A stretch of 64,000 bases of DNA from Lepeophtheirus salmonis (Eukaryota; Arthropoda; Copepoda; Siphonostomatoida; Caligidae), in the NCBI RefSeq assembly GCF_016086655.4, contig NC_092584.1, positions 9,909,907 to 9,973,906 on the forward strand, given 5' to 3'. Both the position numbers and the translations under genes were made by a program. Position 1 is the first letter of the stretch. Each line of letters starts with the position of its first letter. Positions 12,901 to 25,400 of the stretch are shown one piece after another. A model generated the notes under the pieces. The model was not told the origin of the DNA. It did no database searches and saw nothing but the letters and a program-made list of their open reading frames with translations.

Positions 12901-14569
12901 CTCTTCACTAAACCTCATAAATAATAAATTACATTTTTTTTAATAAAAAATATTACTAATATTTTTTGCTAAATGGTATATAATCTGTAAAATAAATATT
13001 TTTGCCTATAGAAAATACTTGAACCCGCCCATATTTGTCCTTTAAGCTGATGCTTAATTAATAATTAATTATATATATTTAACAGCCATATGCTACCATA
13101 TGATTGCTAACAACACGATATGAATTCAAAATCTACGTATTTATTTGATTGATTTATTAATTAAACAACAAAGGTGCGGACTTAAAGTTCCTTCTTAGAA
13201 TATAATGAAAAAAATATTAAGTATCTTAATTTTATACAGAAATGATTTTATTAGATGATATTTAGTATTTGTTTCAAACATGCAATTAAAAACGTTAATC
13301 ATTGTAGAGGAAGAAGTGAAGGGCATAGTGCCACTGGTGTAGTGTCAGTCATTATTTAGGACTGCGGTGCAGTTCAGATCAGTCTCACTTGTTGGTCATT
13401 AAAAATGTTAAAATTGATTCTTCAAGACGTCATGTAGTTTTTTTTTCTTGTTTTTTTTAATTATTCGGTTATGCATATAATTAAATAAATTATATAATCA
13501 AGTAAAAATTTGATATGTTTGTTTTATTCTTGGCTTTTCGTAGTGGTAACCACTGAAGTGTGAGGCGGAGTGTTATCTTGGTGAAACATGATTTTCTTGG
13601 TTCGCAAATGTTTAGGTTTTCCAACAAGTTCTGATTTCAGAAATTATAAATTATATGCTTCAGTTTTCTTTGTTTTTTTGAGAATAATAGATTAAAATAA
13701 GTCCATGACTATTAAAAAAAAACACTATTGCCATCACTTAATTTTTTCTTTAATCCAAAAAGCAGCCCCCCCCCCTAATATACATAAACAAAACTTTAAG
13801 GATCTTTTCGTTAGTAGTTGCAGTTTTTGGACGCCCTGAATGTTCATCGTATCTCAAGCTCATGTTTAAATTCAACATCCCGAAATTTTACTTTGCCAAA
13901 TGATGGTCCATATTTTCCATACGAAAGAGTCCAGCTCAGCTTTGATTTTTTGTAGGGATATTGCCTTTCAAAAACAATCATTTCATAGGAGCTCTATACT
14001 CAATTTTTTCCTCAACACTCACATCAATTCTCCCGAAACGACAGCTGTACCTTCAAAATGGCTGAAAAGTTTTGGTGAGAAACTGCCAACAGATGCTAAA
14101 TATATTTAACTAGCTTTATTTTGGGAGTGCTGTCATCTTGATGTTAAGGTGGGAGTGTGTACAAGCCACCCGCGTATCTTATTTGGCTTAATAAATCATC
14201 GATATTTGTACACAAAATTCCAAAGGCCGAGAGTTAAGGACCGATATCGAGAACTGTAGTCCTAAGAACCAATACGAACGGTCCTAAGACTCTACTAAAT
14301 AAATAAGGACGGATACAAGACTACTTGCGACTCGAATTGATAAATGCAGCTGACCTTTTCTTTCTTTTCTTAAGATTTGACCTTTTTATAAGAAATTTAA
14401 AACTGTTTTTAAAAAGTATATTTACTCATTTCTTTAGAAAATAATAATCAAGCAATCAATGTACAATATTCTCACTCTCTAGTTTTGTGGGTAGAAAATA
14501 TTCATAATATATGTATATTGATTGTGAAGACTATTCCAAGGTCAAATACAGTCATTGTAATACTATAAT
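9951..14569. other. Gene-free spacer with dispersed repeats
   Basis: No gene is supported. Overlapping opposite-strand frames at 11254-11634 have no family features; the block 11260-12060 looks like decayed repeat DNA. The segment 12540-12760 is related to 18600-18790, sharing 'cgtcacagctg' followed by 'gtaatgaaa'-like sequence. GTCC/GGAC repeats lie at 13335-13440 and 14225-14340. Confidence 0.5.
12540..12760. repeat. Dispersed repeat shared with 18600-18790
   Basis: Both segments have a 'gggagtgctc'/'gggtgctctt' start, a middle around 'ataagagtaataatt' or its diverged form, and an end with 'cgtcacagctg' then 'tgatctaatgaaa' or 'tgatgtaatgaaa'. Same orientation, diverged. The small open frame beginning at 12737 falls at the edge of this repeat and is not supported as a gene. 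Confidence 0.4.
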
Positions 14570-15207
14570 CGGGGGCGTCTGCAGGGAGAGGACTAAAAAA
14601 AAAATTAACGAATTTTTTTATTCTTATTAGAAAATGTAATATGTGAAAAAAAATTCAAATAATTTTATATTTGTAATTTAACTAAATTTTTTTCCAAAGA
14701 ATTTAATTGTCAATGACAAGCTATGGACTTTTGAAATTTTTCTCCGACAAGTTTAATATTTGAAATTTAATTTTCGAAATTTTTTTCCAAAAAATTTAAT
14801 TGTCAGTGATTAGTTATGGAGTTTTGAAATTTTTCTCCGAAAGTTTTAATATTTGAAGTTTAATTTTTTGAAATTTTTCCAAAAAATTTAATTGTCAGGG
14901 ATTAGCTACGGATTTTTGAAATTTTTCTCCAAAAGTTTAATAATTGAAATTTAATTTTGGAAATTTTTTCCCTAAAAATAAATTTATGAAAATAGCTGTA
15001 GATTTTTGAAACTTTTTGAGAGTAACTCTGGATTTTTGAATGTTTTTCTTATAAAATTTTATTTTCCGATTAGTTTTTCAGAAAAAAAAAAATTTCAATT
15101 TTGTTTCCAAAAAATTGTAATTTTTGTATATTTTTTTAATAAAAAATATCAAAAAACCAAGACCCCATCCTAAAAAATAAATAAACATAATCCTGCGTAT
15201 CCCCCAT
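14570..15207. mobile_element. GGGGCGTC-family AT-rich element, reverse orientation
   Basis: The left end is CGGGGGCGTCTGCAGG and the right end CCTGCGTATCCCCC, which are imperfect inverted repeats. The interior has three roughly repeated blocks ('tttaattgtca...gattagctatggattttt') and long T/A runs. The phrase order is the reverse complement of most other copies. Non-coding. Confidence 0.6.
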
Positions 15208-16010
15208 GATAATGTCTAATTATACATAATTGGGTAACTTTTTATGCAAAAATGTTTTATAAAAATATATCAATAATTTAATTAACAACATATTTTATAT
15301 TATAACTGTGGATGACAGTTGATTGAGTAATTTGTTATTGGGGATTTGGCAAAGATCCAGTTTCAATCATTCTGTTCAAACTAATTGTATTGATTTAAAA
15401 TTTTTGCATAACACCGGATCTAGCATCAATATTTGCGAAGTTATTTGGGTTCAAATAATTTTACAAATTAAAAAATGATTTAAAATTTTTGGAATGGATT
15501 TTATTCACAAAATTTATTGTTTTTTGGCATTTATTCTTAAAAATTGAAAATTGACGTTGGATGAAATAAAAAGGGCGGGGGGAAATTAGAAAATTATTTA
15601 AAAATGACAAATATTTCAGATTAACATCAATTAGTCATATTTATATGCAAACGAATCTCCAAAGAAATTTCTACAAACTTTATTTTAACTACGAATAAAA
15701 AATTTTGCACTTTTTTCCCCATAACTTTTGTTTTTTGAATAAATTTAGAAAAAGTAGTCATGCGTATAGTTGTTTTTTGAGACAGTAGTCACTATTTGAT
15801 TTATAACTCAAGTTCCTAAAGTCTATTCTCGTTGAGTTTCAAAAACAATTTTTGTTATTTAAGTATATAATAATGCCCCTTATCTATATATATAATCACT
15901 ATTCCCGTCTTAGCGTGGTGACCAGGTTCAAATGAAATATCCACTAACACAAACTCTATTTTTTATCTATAAAGATAACGTCAAGCCATTTTTTGTGTTA
16001 TATTTATTTT

Positions 16011-16450
16011 CGAAGACACACCTCACTGCAGGAATATATATTTTTTTTTTTGGGGGGGGTTCTGATTTTTTTTTTTTTTTTGAAAAGAAATCAAAAAATT
16101 AAAATTTTTTGGAACAAAATTTTAAAAATCCACAGGCATTCACAAAAAAATTTAAATTTAAAAAAAAAATTTGAAAACTCCGTAACTAATTGTCAAAAAA
16201 TAAAATTTTTAGAAAAAAATTTCAAAAATTTACAGTTGTTCACAAAAAATTCAGTTTTTGGAAGAAAATTTCACAAATTAAATTTAAAAAATAAATTTTT
16301 GGAGAAAAAAGAAAAAAAAAAATATTGTTTTTCACAGACAATTAAAAAATTAAAATAAATGTCAAATATAAAATTTTCTAATACAAAGCTAAAATTCCTT
16401 AATTTTAGGCGGACTACAGCCCTCCAGCATACCCTTTCAGTATACCCCTG
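16011..16450. mobile_element. GGGGCGTC-family AT-rich element, degraded left end
   Basis: It begins near 'cactgcaggaatatata', followed by a T run and G8. It ends 'ctacagccctccagcatacc...tatacccctg', the standard right end of the family with substitutions. The open frame across it is low-complexity Lys/Phe/Asn and is not a gene. Confidence 0.55.
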
Positions 16451-17397
16451 CAAACGTCCCTCTCAACTTCAATGCATGATAGCGACGGACTGTATTACAT
16501 AAATTATATTAGAATCTAGCTTCCATAATGAAATTACGCTATTTGTGCTTCTATTTCTACAGTCTAATGTCCACGCATTTAAAAAAATGAATTTATGTCG
16601 CCGCAAATCCCAGAGAAATGACGGAACCCCAAGTAAAAGAAACCGCTGTACACATCATTTATAGGGAAAAAGCCATTCGAGTGAAATGTATTGACTCAAA
16701 ATGAACTCGAACAAATTTATAGGAATGGAATTAAAGCCCTTTAAAGTATTCAAGGACTGGGATTTGAGCAAAGATTTGAGACTCGACTTAAAATTGCAGA
16801 ATGGGGAGTTCTTTTTACCGTCTCTGTTTAAAAACAAAAACAAACAAAAAGCATACTTAACTTCAATTCAAGACAAGCTTAAGAATGAGAGGTATATTGA
16901 ATTCACATTTTACCGATTGTTTATGGCTGAGAACGAAATGACTTTTCTCACATGTAGTTTTGAATAATAGTAATTACATCATTCCTGAATTATGACCCCT
17001 AATAAATTAAAGCATATTAACATATCTTCAAAAGTAGTATGTATGTGTTAGAAAAGAGATCATGTAAACAAATATTAAGTCTTATAATGATTAATTCTCA
17101 TGAATATAAAATTAACTCCTTGATTTTGTCTACATTTTTTTTTATGTTTATTTTTAATATACAAGTCTCCATATTTTGTTTTGTATATATATATATATAA
17201 GAATATATTTCCATAGCAAGAGCTTCTCTTCCATGGCTTTCCCCGGACTCTACGAGAGAATACGGATCCAGGATAATTGCCTGTGGAAAAAATTCCATTT
17301 GTTTAATTACAAAATCGGAATACCTCATCCCAAAACTTGTTTTTTGAATGGCCGGGCCAGTAAGCAGGTTTAAACCACTTCAAAAAGTATTTATGGG
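16451..17397. other. Gene-free stretch
   Basis: A plus-strand open frame at 16701-16967 (88 codons, Lys/Phe/Leu-rich) starts with ATG but matches no family I recognise and sits beside repeats. I do not call it. The segment 17092-17215 is related to 20085-20190 ('ataaaattaactccttga'), a further dispersed repeat. Confidence 0.4.
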
Positions 17398-17930
17398 CCT
17401 CCAAATACTTCAAAATGAACTCCGTCCCCAAAAGTGATTTAAGACTAAGGGAACGGATACCATGCAGATTAACAACCACCCCCGTCTACTTCAACACCCA
17501 CTTAGCCCTCCTTCAAATACTTCAAAACGAACCCTGTCCCATGAATGGATTAATGATACGGCAAAGACATCAAGTAGCTTCAAACCGGCCGCAGCTGTTT
17601 CACACAGCATATATGCCTCTTCCAAATACTCTAAAATAAAACCCATTGGTTGATTAAGACTACAAAAGGGCCATCAAGCAGATTAAAAATCACCAGCAAC
17701 ACATCAAAAACTGTTTAGGCTCCCTTCGAATACTTCTAAATGAATTTGAGCCCACACATATTGTACAAATTTACCGTGACTGTCCAATTTAAAAATGGAC
17801 ATAAATAATTGTTCTTCTTTGTTAGCTGCGTAATTAATGTACTTTTGAAGCCGTGGGATGGGGGTTCCTTTTGAAGTATTCGAAGGAGCCTTAATGCCTT
17901 GTGAAGTGGCAGTGGGGGTTTTTAACCTTG
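17398..17930. repeat. Diverged minisatellite, unit about 107 bp, with an inverted terminal copy
   Basis: Units start at about 17398, 17508, 17614 and 17719, spaced 110, 106 and 105 bp. Each begins with a version of 'cctccttcaaatacttcaaa' followed by a '(a)acccngtccc' block. A further copy lies in the opposite orientation at about 17860-17930 ('ttttgaagtattcgaaggag'). The short open frames across it on both strands are by-products of the repeat. Confidence 0.6.
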
Positions 17931-18599
17931 CCATTTCATAATGAAAGTTTTGGGCCGAGGTATTTCGACTTTGTAAGTAACTAATGGGAAATTTTACCAA
18001 TGGCAATTTTCCACAATGGCGATTTTCCATGCACGGGGAATACATAACACATGTGCTGAAAAAAACATATTTGGAACTTTTTTTTTTATATTAACCTCAT
18101 TTTAAGTTAGTACCAACCTTGAAAAGACAGCTGTCAAAACGTACAATCTGTTCTTTAGAATGTGGGTTATTGTACCAGGTGTGGGACTACTTTTGTTATT
18201 TCCAAAACAATTGGATCAAAAACAATTTCGTATTATAATTTTAAACTACTTCTAGATGTGAAAAAATAATGTTCAAGCTAAACAATGTCTTTAAAAGTGT
18301 TATGGAGACTTTGCTCTAAAAAACGAATAATAATAATTTAAAAAAGGTCAATTTCTAAGGATAAAAACAGTGTTTTCTTTGTTAAGGCTGGACTTTACAG
18401 CCTCTATTTCACATATTTAGAGATGAAAATCTGGTGTATTTTTTATCTGGGCTGTTTTTTTTGAGAACATAATCTAATGAATGAATATTATTTTCCACAG
18501 CTGTTGGTATTATTATTTAACTTCTGAGTAGTTCACTTCCTTTTCTACTACATTCAATTATATTCAAACCCCGATTTAACATTTTTGGGTGCTCTTAAA

Positions 18600-18790
18600 A
18601 GACTAAGAGTAACCCTGAGGATTTGTTGGATACTTATAATTGTAAGTCTTTGTTGAACTTAGAGTAGAATTGAAGATCGCCATAAGAGTAATAATTATTG
18701 CCAATATCCTTGTTTATTTCATTCTTCCACTCCTCCATCGTCACAGCTGATTGTAGGTGATGTAATGAAACTTGGCTATCCTCCCAAAAT
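18600..18790. repeat. Dispersed repeat shared with 12540-12760
   Basis: It ends 'ccatcgtcacagctgattg' and 'gtgatgtaatgaaac', matching the 12.7 kb copy in order and orientation. Non-coding. Confidence 0.4.
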
Positions 18791-19004
18791 TCATTATTCA
18801 ATTATAGTATTACTTGTCACACTAATTACGAATCTGTAATTAGCTTTTTGTCCTCAAATCTGAGGTTTAAGATTTGTTATTTGAATATTTGTACCTTTTT
18901 CATAGGGTAGATTCAACTATTGAATAAGTCGTAATCAATAATCCACATGAAATAAAGATTATCCATTGCAAAATGGTGTGTTGATTTCAAATATATGGTT
19001 ATAT

Positions 19005-19690
19005 ACCGGGTGTTCCTTTGTAGCCTTAACACTTACTAATTCAATAATTAATTAAGGATGGGTGAGTAAAATTCATTAAAGTATAAGTAATTACTTACAA
19101 AACAAAAATAAAACCTGAGCTCTTTAGCCTACGTACAAGTTGTCTAAAGTGTCACTTGAACGGGATCTACGAATTTATATTCGCACACACCAAGCAAATT
19201 GTCGTCGCCAAGAATATTTTCTCCGCATCAGCAAGTCCAAAACGTTGGAGAGGAAAAAATACTCTGTCAAAAAGGCCAAACTGGATACGCAGGAGTTAAA
19301 GAAAACATCCCAGGGCAATCTCTTCAACTCTATAAAGGCCCATGCAAGAGATCTTGGGATTTTACGCCACACTGTCCAGAGAGATATAAAAAAAAGTGGG
19401 CGAAAATACCCTTGTGAGGGCCACTTTTGACACCAACAATTAAAAAAACCCATCTCCTTCCTTGCAAGATTCTTCTGAATGAGTCTTTTGAATTCTTTTT
19501 TTTAAACACTTTTAGCCCATTTGTGGGCATGTCGAGGGGAAGGCCTGCAGTGCCCTTCATCTAAACACCGAGGCCCTCAAAACTACTTTCAACCAGTACT
19601 GGGACGCCATAACTGAGAATTACATCTGCAGCAGGGTTTCAGGCCTTCCATCACCACCTTGAAGCCATTATTGCCGCGTTAATTAATTAA
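19005..19690 (+). pseudogene. Tc1/mariner transposase remnant with internal deletion
   Basis: An open stretch at 19140-19430 has no ATG. It encodes a DNA-binding half ending in SIKAHARDLGILRHTVQRD, which fits the helix-turn-helix of mariner-like transposases. The frame then breaks. Further on, about 19559-19620, the same strand gives NTEALKTTFNQYWDAI, the family's C-terminal block. The central catalytic part between them is missing. An upstream 'ataccgggtgttcctttgta' near 19005 may be the left terminal repeat; I did not find its partner. The element is dead. Confidence 0.55.
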
Positions 19691-20393
19691 TTTTTAAGGG
19701 AACTCAGACACTCATCTAATTATAGTAGTAACTCTATTATTCATTAATAACTTATATCTTGTTGAAGTTTAAAATTCAAAGTGTACAAATTTTAATAGAC
19801 CATTTGCTACATAAATGCTCTCTTCCAAGAATTAAAGAATAATTATAGCAGCTTTAGAAAATAAAAATAAAATGTTCAGGTTGCCAATTACAAAAAAAAT
19901 TGCACACGTTCTAGGTCATATTCTGTACAACTCTAGGAATACACATTCTATATAATGAAATATTCGTTCTCCCGATTGAGTTCAGGGAGTGGGATGCAAA
20001 AGTAGTTCTTGGTAAAGAAAAAAAAGAGAATAAAAGCAAGGAAGAGGGATTTGAAAACGAAAAGGGTCGTGGTAAAATATCTTAACCCTGTAATATAAAA
20101 TTAACTCCTTGAGGTCGTCTAAGGTTTTTGTTTATTTTTGATATGTGTCTCCATGTATACTGTATACCATATGTAGATAAGAATCCTTGGGAACAGAGGG
20201 GGGGGGCGATTTGTTTATTTAACCAAGACGACTTTAAAAGTTGAAACAAACAAATATTGCCTTTTGGTTATCAGATCAAAGATTGTTGTCTTTGCTCTCA
20301 CAACTATTTATATTTGATTCCATGATACTCTTTAATTTTGTTCAAATATAACAACAATTTGATTCAATTTATATTTAACTAATTTATTAATAG

Positions 20394-22463
20394 GTCCATT
20401 ACCACCCCTCCAAGACAGTCAGCTCCTACCAATCATCCCAAACTATCCTCTCAAATACGAACAAACAGCCTCCTACCATTGGCCCAACGTTGAAGAGCAT
20501 GTATCACTTCTTACACGGAGCAACTCAACCCATCTTGATGAAAAATTTCCGATCAACGGTCCAGTGGGTTTTGGAAAGGGACTCTTGGTCCATGGAGATC
20601 AGGTAAAGACAAAATTCATTCCCTCCCTTATATGGTTTAACCGTCAATCACTTCCTTCTCCAGTGCTTTGCTTTGGAGAAGGATTTTGATAACCCATTTG
20701 ACTCGTGCATTCGTGAGATCAAGGATTGCAGTTCTGGTTTTTCATTCTCTCTTTGGCTAAAGATTGATGACACTTCAGACCATGCGTATATTCCGTCTGT
20801 ATCTCCTAGAAAACGCTATATATTTAGCACGGGTAAGTAATATATTCTGAAATAAGCGTTAAAAAAGATAATCGCTGTTTTTTAGGTGGATACTTTGATA
20901 CAAAGGACGAAAGCATTGGACAAGGGATTTCCTTGTACCTTGTAAGGGACACACTGTTTGTGTTACTAGCGACGGATAAATATGTTTGGGAGGCAAAGGC
21001 CTTAGGTCAAGTCGGATCCAATAAGTGGACGAACATTGGTGTAACGTGGGAGTATTTTGGAGGGAATTGGACGTCCTACTCCGGACTTGAAGTATGAATA
21101 TAAGGCCTTATACTTATATTAATCCTATACGCCCCTCACGTTTAAACTACCCCTGTATACAAATATGTGTACTATATTATAGTATCCTGTTTTGATTCCG
21201 GAAGGGCATTATAGAAAACTATAGTTCATATCCCTCATACCTTTTTTGAAATCGTACTAGTACGTCAAAGATGAAAAGAAGTGGCATTTTCCAGCCATGA
21301 TCGTCCATGTGCAGATATGTTTTGTATCATCTAAATCTTAAGCATATGGGTCAAATATATCTCACGTTTGCATTTTGTATTGATCTACCGAAAAAAACTA
21401 TAGACCACAGTCAGGTGTAAGAATTAGTGTTGGGTTGGTTCTTATATAGAATCCAGTTCCATCTAGTCCATTCCCGCTTGTCGGTCCTGAAAGAGGGCAA
21501 AACCCGATCCCTCGTGACGTCATTAATGACTTTTTTTCCCCATTTTTTTAATCATTCCATAAAATAATATTGTAAATTAAAGTGAATGTAAGCAAAAATG
21601 CATCAAGGCGACAGCATTAACAAAATTATCAAGAGCTCAAACGTGATTAAGGTTAGCATCTTGAAATTTATTAAGTTCCTTAAAATAGAAAATGTGCAAC
21701 TTTTGCTAGAATTACTGCCTCTAGACGTGGTATGTTTAGGTCATGGATTTGATAGTAATTTGAAAGGGTACAACCTATATAAAATATGACCTAAAAATTC
21801 AACTTTTTTTCAACTTTAAAATACTATGTCTTGTTGCAAAAATGCCATGATACACCTGTAATATGGCTCATAGTATTTTCTTAATGTTCTTTAATAAAAA
21901 ACTATATGTAAAGTATAAATACAGCAACGTAGCTCAGTACAGAACGCACTCGAGATAAATTAATCTTTGGGAAATCAATGTGCGTAGGTTCGATATACGA
22001 TCGCTCCTCGGGAAGTTAACGTATATAATATGTACATGGGCTTCAAAGACAATTTCTAAGTAAGATGGAGTATTTGTATAACTATGATTTCCTGTACTTG
22101 AAGTGCAACTCCCTTTCACTAATTAAAGAAACATAATATTAAAAAATGAACCCCCCACCCAAAAGGAGACAATTAATTGTATATTTGAATATTTTTTCGG
22201 CTGTCAAAAGATGTTTGTCAATGAAGAAAGAGTGGCTCAGTCCATTTATCCTCTCAACTCAAAACCATGGAGTGTAAAACGAGGAAATGGCAGCATAACG
22301 AATCTTCAACTACATTTTGGGTGTCATCCAGAGTTGAAAAAGAGGGAAGCCAATACTTTTCTACCTAAAAACTTTCAATTAGACGAGATTGCATTTTGGA
22401 ACAAGAGGCTGAGGGTTGTTAGTCCTCAGAGAAATGAGATCAAATACTTCTTAGGAGGCTATA
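20394..22463 (+). other. Receptor A ectodomain exons 1-4: YHW segment and LamG/pentraxin-like domain
   Basis: Exon 1 (20394-20602) ends FGKGLLVHGDQ before GTAAAG and carries the YHWPN motif shared by all three receptors. Exon 2 starts at CFALEKD and has the pattern C..C..C then GFSFSLWLKI, typical of the first strand of extracellular LamG-like jelly-rolls. Exon 3 carries the strand KWTNIGVTWEYF. Exon 4 (22211-22463) has the FGCH and LDEIAFWNK strands and ends at LGGY. Jelly-rolls of this sort are binding modules for glycans or proteins. The 60-bp intron 1 and 53-bp intron 2 are near the minimum for animal introns. Confidence 0.7.
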
Positions 22464-25400
22464 GTAAGTTACTTTTTTTTTAAATCATAATATAATTCAC
22501 GTGAAAAGATCATAGAATATTCATGACCATTCGAAATGCTCTACAATCCATTGATTTTTTAAATAGGACTGTGTCGTGAATATATAGTTGTCCATAGTGA
22601 TTAATTTTTGTTTCTTATCAACCAATATGTGTACACAGTAATTTACTTGTATATGTATTCCATTTCAAAAAAAGCATATCCATGCCTACACTTAAAAATT
22701 AGACATCCATATCATGAAGGGCGTAACTAGACCCTACCTGTGAGTGTACAGAGTGGTAACCAGAAACTTGTACTAGCATGACTGAATGACAAAAAACGTA
22801 TTTTTTAATGAATCAAGAAAACACAACTCCAAATCAATTTTGGGAATTTTCTTAAGCTATTTTTTTATTATTATTATTATTCAATATGTCCTCCTTCACA
22901 ATCAATAACAGCCTGTAGACGCCGGTTAATAAATTGACATCAGTACATCGCTGTCATGAGGACAGATGAGAGTGAATTTAAGGTGCGGCAGACATTTATA
23001 TCCTAAACGCTCCAAATGGCAAAGGGTTTGACGTCAGTGGTAGGAAGAGGCCCACATAGAGGCAGGATAGAAGTCAGACATATTCTTGCTGCATAAGTTT
23101 TTTTGTATGTGGCTGTAATGGACTCCTTTATGTTATAGGCAGTTTGGATGAAGATATAGATGGTTTATGTAGCCAGAGGAGATCGCACAAGCGTTGAATT
23201 TTTTGTTCTTGCTCGACCTTTTTACGAATAGAGTACTGGAATAAAAAAAAAAACTTTATTTTTTTGTTTCCCACTGTCGTTTGGTTGCGCAATATAACCT
23301 CGCAGTTCAAAATAACGAGGATGTTTTGTAATTAAATATCAATGCAAGTTTTGGGTCCCCATTCTGCACCCAGAAACATGAGGCTTCGTAATTTTAGTAT
23401 AAGCTCAGGAAGGAATTATTTTTCTCGAGGACGAGTGAGGAATTATACTTAAACAAATTAAAGGGATTCCGATATTAACATTGTGTATAGAACATGCTCA
23501 ATCTTAAACATCCCATCACATTTTTTCTCCCAAGTAGAAACCCTTAAAATGTACAATATCTAATATAATTTTGATAAACTTAAGTACAATGGACGCACGC
23601 TCTAAACATATTCGTTGAAATGAATTAAACTAAGAAAAGAGCTTAATTTAACAACAAGCTTATATTCAAAAAGAAAAGAAGATTGAAGTTGTACATATAT
23701 GAGAGTCGTTTGAAAAATCCGTGCAGAGTCCAAAAGATGGCACTACTTACATGTATAAAGGTTTTGTTTAGTTAGAAGCATCTATAGGAAAAACACACAG
23801 CAAGTTTAAAACAGATTGTTCAATTTCTTTCTGTTTGGCATTCGTTTGAATCGAGACATCGGCCATAAAGATTAAAGAAACTGTCTTTTGGATTCATAAG
23901 GAATCACCCTTATCAACTATCTCCAAAAGAGTAAAACAATAAAAGTATTATTCATCATTATTGAACTGTTTGAAAACCGAGCTGCAAGAAAAACGTCCAC
24001 GATTGGCCCTCAATAAATTCCCTCTCCATCACGAACATGCACCAGCTCACACCTCAGCAGTTGTGGTCACCCTATTAATGGATATAGGCTTACAACTCGA
24101 GATGCAACAGCACTAGTAATCTAAAGCACTTTCCCTTTTCTGTCCTCCATCAACATATCGTGGATTTTATCAATGATTATTTAGTAGTAATCTCAAATGG
24201 GCGTACAGAACGTTAAACGTCACTTGTGCCCATATGTCCACTCCCAAAATGTTGAACCCCCTTTTCAACTGTTTTAATTGAAGGTGCAGAGTCCCCATTA
24301 TGTGTATCAAGCTTCTGTTTAGTCTTGGAAGGCGTTTATAATTGATAAAATAATGTTTCATCAACATAAGAAATTCTTTTTTGTCAATTTTTTGAAAATC
24401 ACTCATAACTAAACTTAACCTCGATCTTCCCTGTAGTACCATCTCTCGCACTTTACACGTACTTTTCAAACGTCCCTCGAATAAAATACAAAATACTGAA
24501 CGTGAAATATAATGAGGTTTAGCAACGAGCGTGTGTAGGTAAAGTACTGCTAGTAAACGGTCTAGAGACTAAAGTACTCCTGGACTCGTCATATCATATT
24601 ATTTATTTTTTCTGAAATACTTATTCCTATTTTTTCATTCTTGAGTATATTACATATAATAAGCAAAGTTGGAAAAATTGTCTAAATCCCTGTTAGTATA
24701 AATCCAAAAGAAATGTATATGTGGGGAACTTTGAAAGACCCTTTCAATATCCTTTTATTTTGATCTATTGAAACAACGTATTTGTTATGTATTTTGAGTC
24801 TAAATCTATCTCTGTGTTGGCAACTTTGATAAACGACATATCTACGGAAAAAGATCACTATAACACTAGGGTGCGCAGGGCATCCATATATATATATATA
24901 TATGTATACTCTTTTTTTTGGGGGAGGGGGAATCTTAAGAGATTAAATTTTTTGGAAAACAAAATCAAAAGTCCATAGGTATTCTCAAAAATCTAAAAAT
25001 AGACGGGGGAAAACTTACAAAATGTACCCAAAAATGTATTTAAAAACTAAATAACTTTATCACTAAAATCTTATGCATTTTTAAATTCAGTACGGAGGTA
25101 TGAACCCTTTCATCGAGAGAGGCCAATGGATTGATTTTTATATTTTTTAGTGTCTGATTCTCTTTTATGACTTTTTGATTGTCGGAATGTTTAACTGTTT
25201 TTTAGGTGTAGATTGACCTAGGTCTACTAATTTTAAGCCACAATACTTATTTATGTTAATACAACGCAATTCCTCCTAGCAATTTTTATAATAATGTCTT
25301 ATGGCTCTATATATCTACATATATGATATGAATAAAAAAATTTAAAAAATCAGTAACTTACAATAAATACTATGGACATATTTTAGCAATTCACTCTCAT

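Noticed and set aside
15993..16358. 121-codon Lys/Phe/Asn-rich frame
   Set aside because: It is the translated interior of a GGGGCGTC-family AT-rich element.
16701..16967. 88-codon plus-strand frame starting with ATG
   Set aside because: Codon content looks plausible, but there is no recognisable domain, no partner exon and no promoter or polyA context; kept only as a note.
18420..18465. ATG followed by a hydrophobic run (MKIWCIFYLG), tested as the missing signal exon of receptor A
   Set aside because: The frame stops after 13 codons without a GT donor in the needed phase.
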